Assembly (NCBI GenBank): GCA_963205035.1
Contig: CAUJII010000048.1
Coordinates: 1 to 8,949 of the forward strand
Origin: Spirochaetota bacterium
Lineage (GTDB): Bacteria; Spirochaetota; Leptospiria; Turneriellales; Turneriellaceae
DNA length: 8,949 nucleotides
Reading direction: 5' to 3'
Each line of letters starts with the position of its first letter. Position 1 is the stretch's first letter. The translations under genes and the position numbers were made by a program. The notes beneath the pieces are model-generated. The model saw only the letters and a program-made list of their open reading frames with translations. It was not told where the DNA came from and did not search any database. Positions 6,545 through 8,949 of the stretch are shown here, one piece after another.

Positions 6545-6760
6545 CGAGTAACTATTCGTGAGGGCGAGTAACTATTCGCGAGGGCGAGTAACTATTCGCA
6601 GGGGGCGAGTAACTATTCGCAGGGGGCGATTAACTATTCGCAGGGCGAGTAACTATTCGCGAGGGGCGAGTAACTATTCGCGGGGCGAATAACTATTCGC
6701 AGGGGGCGAGTAACTATTCGCGGGGCGAGTAACTATTCGCCGGGGGCGAGTAACTATTCG
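6544..6760 (+). repeat. Tandem array of 11 near-palindromic 16-base units
   Basis: Eleven direct copies of GCGAGTAACTATTCGC start at 6544, 6564, 6584, 6605, 6626, 6645, 6666, 6685, 6706, 6725 and 6746. Spacers are 3-5 bases and almost all purine (AGG, GAGG, AGGGG, GGG). Start-to-start distances are 20, 20, 21, 21, 19, 21, 19, 21, 19, 21. Units differ only at base 5 (T in the copy at 6626, A in the copy at 6685) and at base 16, which is T in the first and last copies; both of those continue TGAGG. The unit is an imperfect palindrome: GCGA and TCGC arms with TA steps, 12 of 16 positions symmetric. The array occupies the whole 209 bases between the stop codons of two convergent genes. It lacks the long repeats and unique 30-base spacers of a CRISPR array and shows no coding content. 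Function unknown. Confidence 0.97.
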
Positions 6761-8046
6761 TGAGGCACGGTATCCGCCAAAATCCTATCGCGCACGCCAT
6801 AAAAAACTCCAACGCACAGCCAAAGGAGCGACTGCACCTCTTCGTCTGTGAAGTGGCACTGAGACAGTCCCATGAAGACCATAAACCAAATACTCGCAAG
6901 CGCTGCCACAAAAAGCGGCCAAAGTTCGTGCTCGCGTATTGCGCTCGGCATGCGGAGGTAATCCCACAGAGGCCAGAGGAAAAATAAGACGAAGATAGCT
7001 AGTCCCACGGAGCCGTAGAGAACCCAGGTGTTCAGTAAGTCGTTGTGGACGTGGCTGGGATGGAACGCTTGCTCATACGCTCCCTCGACTCGAAATGCCG
7101 GATAGTGCAGGGGAAAGCCTGCGTCACCATAGCCGACCAGGGGTTTGGCTTTTATCATCCCCCACGCGCCTTGCCACATGTCGAGTCGCTGTTCAAACGT
7201 CCCCGTATGGTGGCCTGGTTTCGGTAACGCTTGTGTAAAAACGGTACGCAGCGACGCAGAAGAAAACCACACCCCCAATGCTAAGACGGCCAGAGCAAGC
7301 CATGCAAATATAGCCTTTTTGCGCAGGAGAAGAAGACTCATGAAGCCACCGAGAATGAGGAATGCGATGAATCCCCCGCGCGAGCGTGCGAGGATAAAAG
7401 CAGCGATTAGAAGCAGAACTGCGATCCAAAGCACCGGCATAAGATAGCGCGGTCTCTCGCGCCATTTTCGTGCGGTAAATAGAAAGCCTACGGACATCGT
7501 TAGCGTAAGCGCCGCCGTGCCGGAGTAGGTCAGCGCGTTATTGTTATTTAGCCCTTCCGCCCGGTAAAAGAGAAGGTTAGCGCCTTGCATGAGAAATTGT
7601 ACCGTATTGAAGAGCCCGACGAGGGCGCCCGCGCCGACGAGGAAGAGCAAGACAAAAAAGAGGGGGGGAAGTCCCAGGAAACGGACCTCCTGAGTTTTTG
7701 CTCGCGAAAACTGGAGAGCTGCGACAATATCGGCGAGAAGAGGCAGCATGAGGATTAGCCATAGCTCGCGCGCTTGGATGAGTTCCTCAATCGGACGTTC
7801 GGAAATCAGAACATGGATAATTCTCCAGAGCGCCCAAAAGAGTGGAAGCAAATAATAGGTTCGCCACTGAAGGCGGGGGAGTGCCGTTCCGCTCTTTCTG
7901 AGCATGACGAATGAAACAAGCCAAAGGATGAGTGCTAAAGCGTAGAAGATTTGTTGGAATGAGATGGCAACCGACGCCGTGGCCGCATAGAGTGCGGTAC
8001 ATAGCGTAACGAAATAAATCCGAATTTTTGTGCCCGTGTCATTCAT
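6754..8046 (-). CDS. O-antigen ligase / Wzy-type polymerase family membrane protein
   Basis: A 430-residue polytopic inner-membrane protein with about 10-12 hydrophobic segments. Proteins of this family (Wzy_C, WaaL) transfer undecaprenyl-linked glycans to lipid A-core, polymerise O-antigen units, or in some branches glycosylate proteins, on the periplasmic face. Visible signatures are GLNNNNALTYSG at 165-176, ILARSRGGFIAF at 218-229 with the conserved Arg of the SRGG motif, and a large periplasmic loop at about 262-340. The loop contains EQRLDMWQGAWGMIKAKPLVGYG (285-307, quoted here as landmarks R287, W291, P302, G305) and HPSHVHNDLLNTWVLYGSVG at 329-348, where H334 fits the family's essential histidine. 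Ligase, polymerase and protein-glycosylating members cannot be separated by motif. The ATG at 8046 is chosen because AAGGA lies 5 bases before it; a GTG 8 codons upstream has no such site. The stop codon (TAG, 6754-6756) is supplied by the last repeat unit. No other glycan gene is adjacent. Confidence 0.87.
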   Translation of the reverse strand: MNDTGTKIRIYFVTLCTALYAATASVAISFQQIFYALALILWLVSFVMLRKSGTALPRLQWRTYYLLPLFWALWRIIHVLISERPIEELIQARELWLILMLPLLADIVAALQFSRAKTQEVRFLGLPPLFFVLLFLVGAGALVGLFNTVQFLMQGANLLFYRAEGLNNNNALTYSGTAALTLTMSVGFLFTARKWRERPRYLMPVLWIAVLLLIAAFILARSRGGFIAFLILGGFMSLLLLRKKAIFAWLALAVLALGVWFSSASLRTVFTQALPKPGHHTGTFEQRLDMWQGAWGMIKAKPLVGYGDAGFPLHYPAFRVEGAYEQAFHPSHVHNDLLNTWVLYGSVGLAIFVLFFLWPLWDYLRMPSAIREHELWPLFVAALASIWFMVFMGLSQCHFTDEEVQSLLWLCVGVFYGVRDRILADTVPHE

Positions 8047-8051
8047 AGTGT

Positions 8052-8056
8052 TCCTT
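8052..8056 (-). promoter_or_regulatory. Ribosome binding site of the ligase gene
   Basis: On the minus strand AAGGA is followed by ACACT and then ATG at 8046-8044. This good spacing decides the start in favour of the ATG rather than the GTG at 8070. Confidence 0.6.
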
Positions 8057-8146
8057 GAGTTAGAAGCCACACCGAGAAACGCAGTCGCGTCGCCAATTTG
8101 TTATCGCTCGCTTCTCTGAGTAGCGTTCCCGGCATGGCCGAGTTTC

Positions 8147-8806
8147 ATGGACACCACGCGATACCTCACCCATCGCCGCAGAGAGCGCATTTCAAAGGTT
8201 CTGGGTAACCGCACTCGACGCATCACGGTGCTCCTCGAAGATATTTTTGATCCGTTAAACGCGAACGCTGTTCTACGAACGGCCGATGGTTTGGGCATTC
8301 AAGACATCCACGTTGCGGAGAATCGCCACAAGTTTGAAGTGCATTCCAAAGTGTCGGGGCATGCCGCGCACTGGCTCACAATCCATCGCTACCGCGAAAA
8401 CTTTGTAGCCATTAAGGATTTTCGTGTGAAGCCCGAAGGAGTGCCTCAAAGTACGAAAAAGGCGTATGAAAGCCTCAAGGCCGCCGGTTATTCGATTTTG
8501 GCAACGAGCCCCAGGGGTAAATCCGACTCGCTACGCACACTCGACATCACGAAAAAATACGCCGTTGCGCTGGGCAGTGAACACTGGGGACTCAGCGATT
8601 GGGCGATGGAAAATGCAGATGAGCTGATTGCTCTGCCGATGTTGGGATTTACGGAGAGCTACAACATTTCGGTGACTGCGGCGATGGTTTTGCATTTTTT
8701 GGCGGAGCGCTTGCGCTCGGAGAGAACAGATTGGGGATTAGAGGAAAAAGAGAAGGATGAATTATGGAAAACCTGGACTGCCCGAAAGGTTGGGGGCAGG
8801 GTTTAG
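8147..8806 (+). CDS. trmH: tRNA (guanosine-18-2'-O)-methyltransferase TrmH
   Basis: A 219-residue SPOUT-class RNA 2'-O-ribose methyltransferase. TrmH methylates G18 in the D-loop of tRNAs using SAM and works as a dimer with a trefoil knot. The N-terminal helix region (YLTHRRRERISKVLGNRTRR, 6-25) is the TrmH-type extension. The three SPOUT motifs are present: motif 1 NANAVLRTADGLGI at 38-51 with the catalytic Arg44; motif 2 ALGSEHWGLS at 141-150 with Glu145; motif 3 LPMLGFTESYNISVTAAM at 163-180 with Asn173 and Ser175. The N-terminal extension and length favour TrmH over the longer rRNA enzyme RlmB and the TrmL enzyme. Start ATG at 8147; an ATG at 8134 is in another frame; the ribosome binding site is weak. 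It is divergent from the ligase gene, with 100 bases between the two starts, in which I see no convincing promoter. Confidence 0.92.
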   Translation: MDTTRYLTHRRRERISKVLGNRTRRITVLLEDIFDPLNANAVLRTADGLGIQDIHVAENRHKFEVHSKVSGHAAHWLTIHRYRENFVAIKDFRVKPEGVPQSTKKAYESLKAAGYSILATSPRGKSDSLRTLDITKKYAVALGSEHWGLSDWAMENADELIALPMLGFTESYNISVTAAMVLHFLAERLRSERTDWGLEEKEKDELWKTWTARKVGGRV

Positions 8807-8949
8807 CGCAGAAAAAATCGTACCAGCGAGTTCTAAGCGCCCAAGTCAAGATTCAAAGGCGCGCAATTTGACCTATCGGGGAACAAATTTTCCCTTCTGC
8901 CACACGAAGCGCCGCTTTGTGATAGCATAGTAATCCGTTGGCTTATGCT

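Noticed and set aside
6562..6746. G-quadruplex formed by the GGG-GGGGG spacers
   Set aside because: The G-runs are separated by about 16-17 bases, too long for a typical stable quadruplex.
6544..6760. CRISPR array
   Set aside because: Spacers are only 3-5 nearly identical purine bases and there are no cas genes; the period of about 20 bp is too short.
6714..6911. Minus-strand frame running out of the repeat array (reads ANSYSPPANSYSP)
   Set aside because: It is a shifted shadow of the ligase gene continuing into the repeat; no start signal or family.
8778..8799. CTGCCC/GGGCAG dyad at the end of trmH, possible terminator
   Set aside because: It lies before the stop codon, has a 10-base loop and is followed by GGTTTAG with no T-run.
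407..8908. Shared 12-mer CTGCCACACGAA at 407-418 and 8897-8908
   Set aside because: A few 12-base coincidences are expected in a window of this size and the flanks do not match.

Overview
This looks like chromosomal DNA of a diderm (outer-membrane) bacterium of roughly balanced GC content. An OprO/OprP-type porin with a signal peptide and a C-terminal phenylalanine, and an O-antigen ligase-type polymerase, both require a Gram-negative envelope. The phylum cannot be fixed from this sequence. The partial first gene has a helix arrangement loosely reminiscent of small leptospiral proteins, but that is only a weak hint.

Layout. Positions 2-436 (+): end of a small protein with a ribbon-helix-helix-like segment, running off the left edge. 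450-1217 (-): an unrecognised 255-residue protein with a weak acyl-CoA-dehydrogenase-like stretch, convergent with the first gene and divergent from the next. 1345-2082 (+): UbiE/MenG quinone methyltransferase. 2119-3477 (+): the porin. 3538-5202, 5199-5576 and 5573-6544 (+): nadB (L-aspartate oxidase), crcB (fluoride channel) and a YhaM-type 3'-5' exoribonuclease, joined by two ATGA stop/start overlaps and so probably one translationally coupled unit. 6544-6760: an array of 11 direct copies of a 16-base near-palindrome, GCGAGTAACTATTCGC, filling the whole space between two convergent genes. 6754-8046 (-): an O-antigen ligase/Wzy-family membrane protein. 8147-8806 (+): TrmH-type tRNA 2'-O-methyltransferase, divergent from the ligase. 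No gene is seen in 8807-8949.

The genes are mostly housekeeping (quinone and NAD synthesis, fluoride resistance, RNA turnover, tRNA modification) plus envelope functions. The striking item is the short repeat. Besides the array, one nearly complete copy lies 3 bases upstream of the preferred start of the 450-1217 gene, and its exact 12-base core lies just inside the start of the porin gene. This suggests a dispersed motif that sits at gene boundaries and has been amplified in tandem at one site. Its function is unknown. The 19-21 bp period is about two DNA turns, and the unit has dyad symmetry, which fits a protein-binding array, but nothing here proves that.
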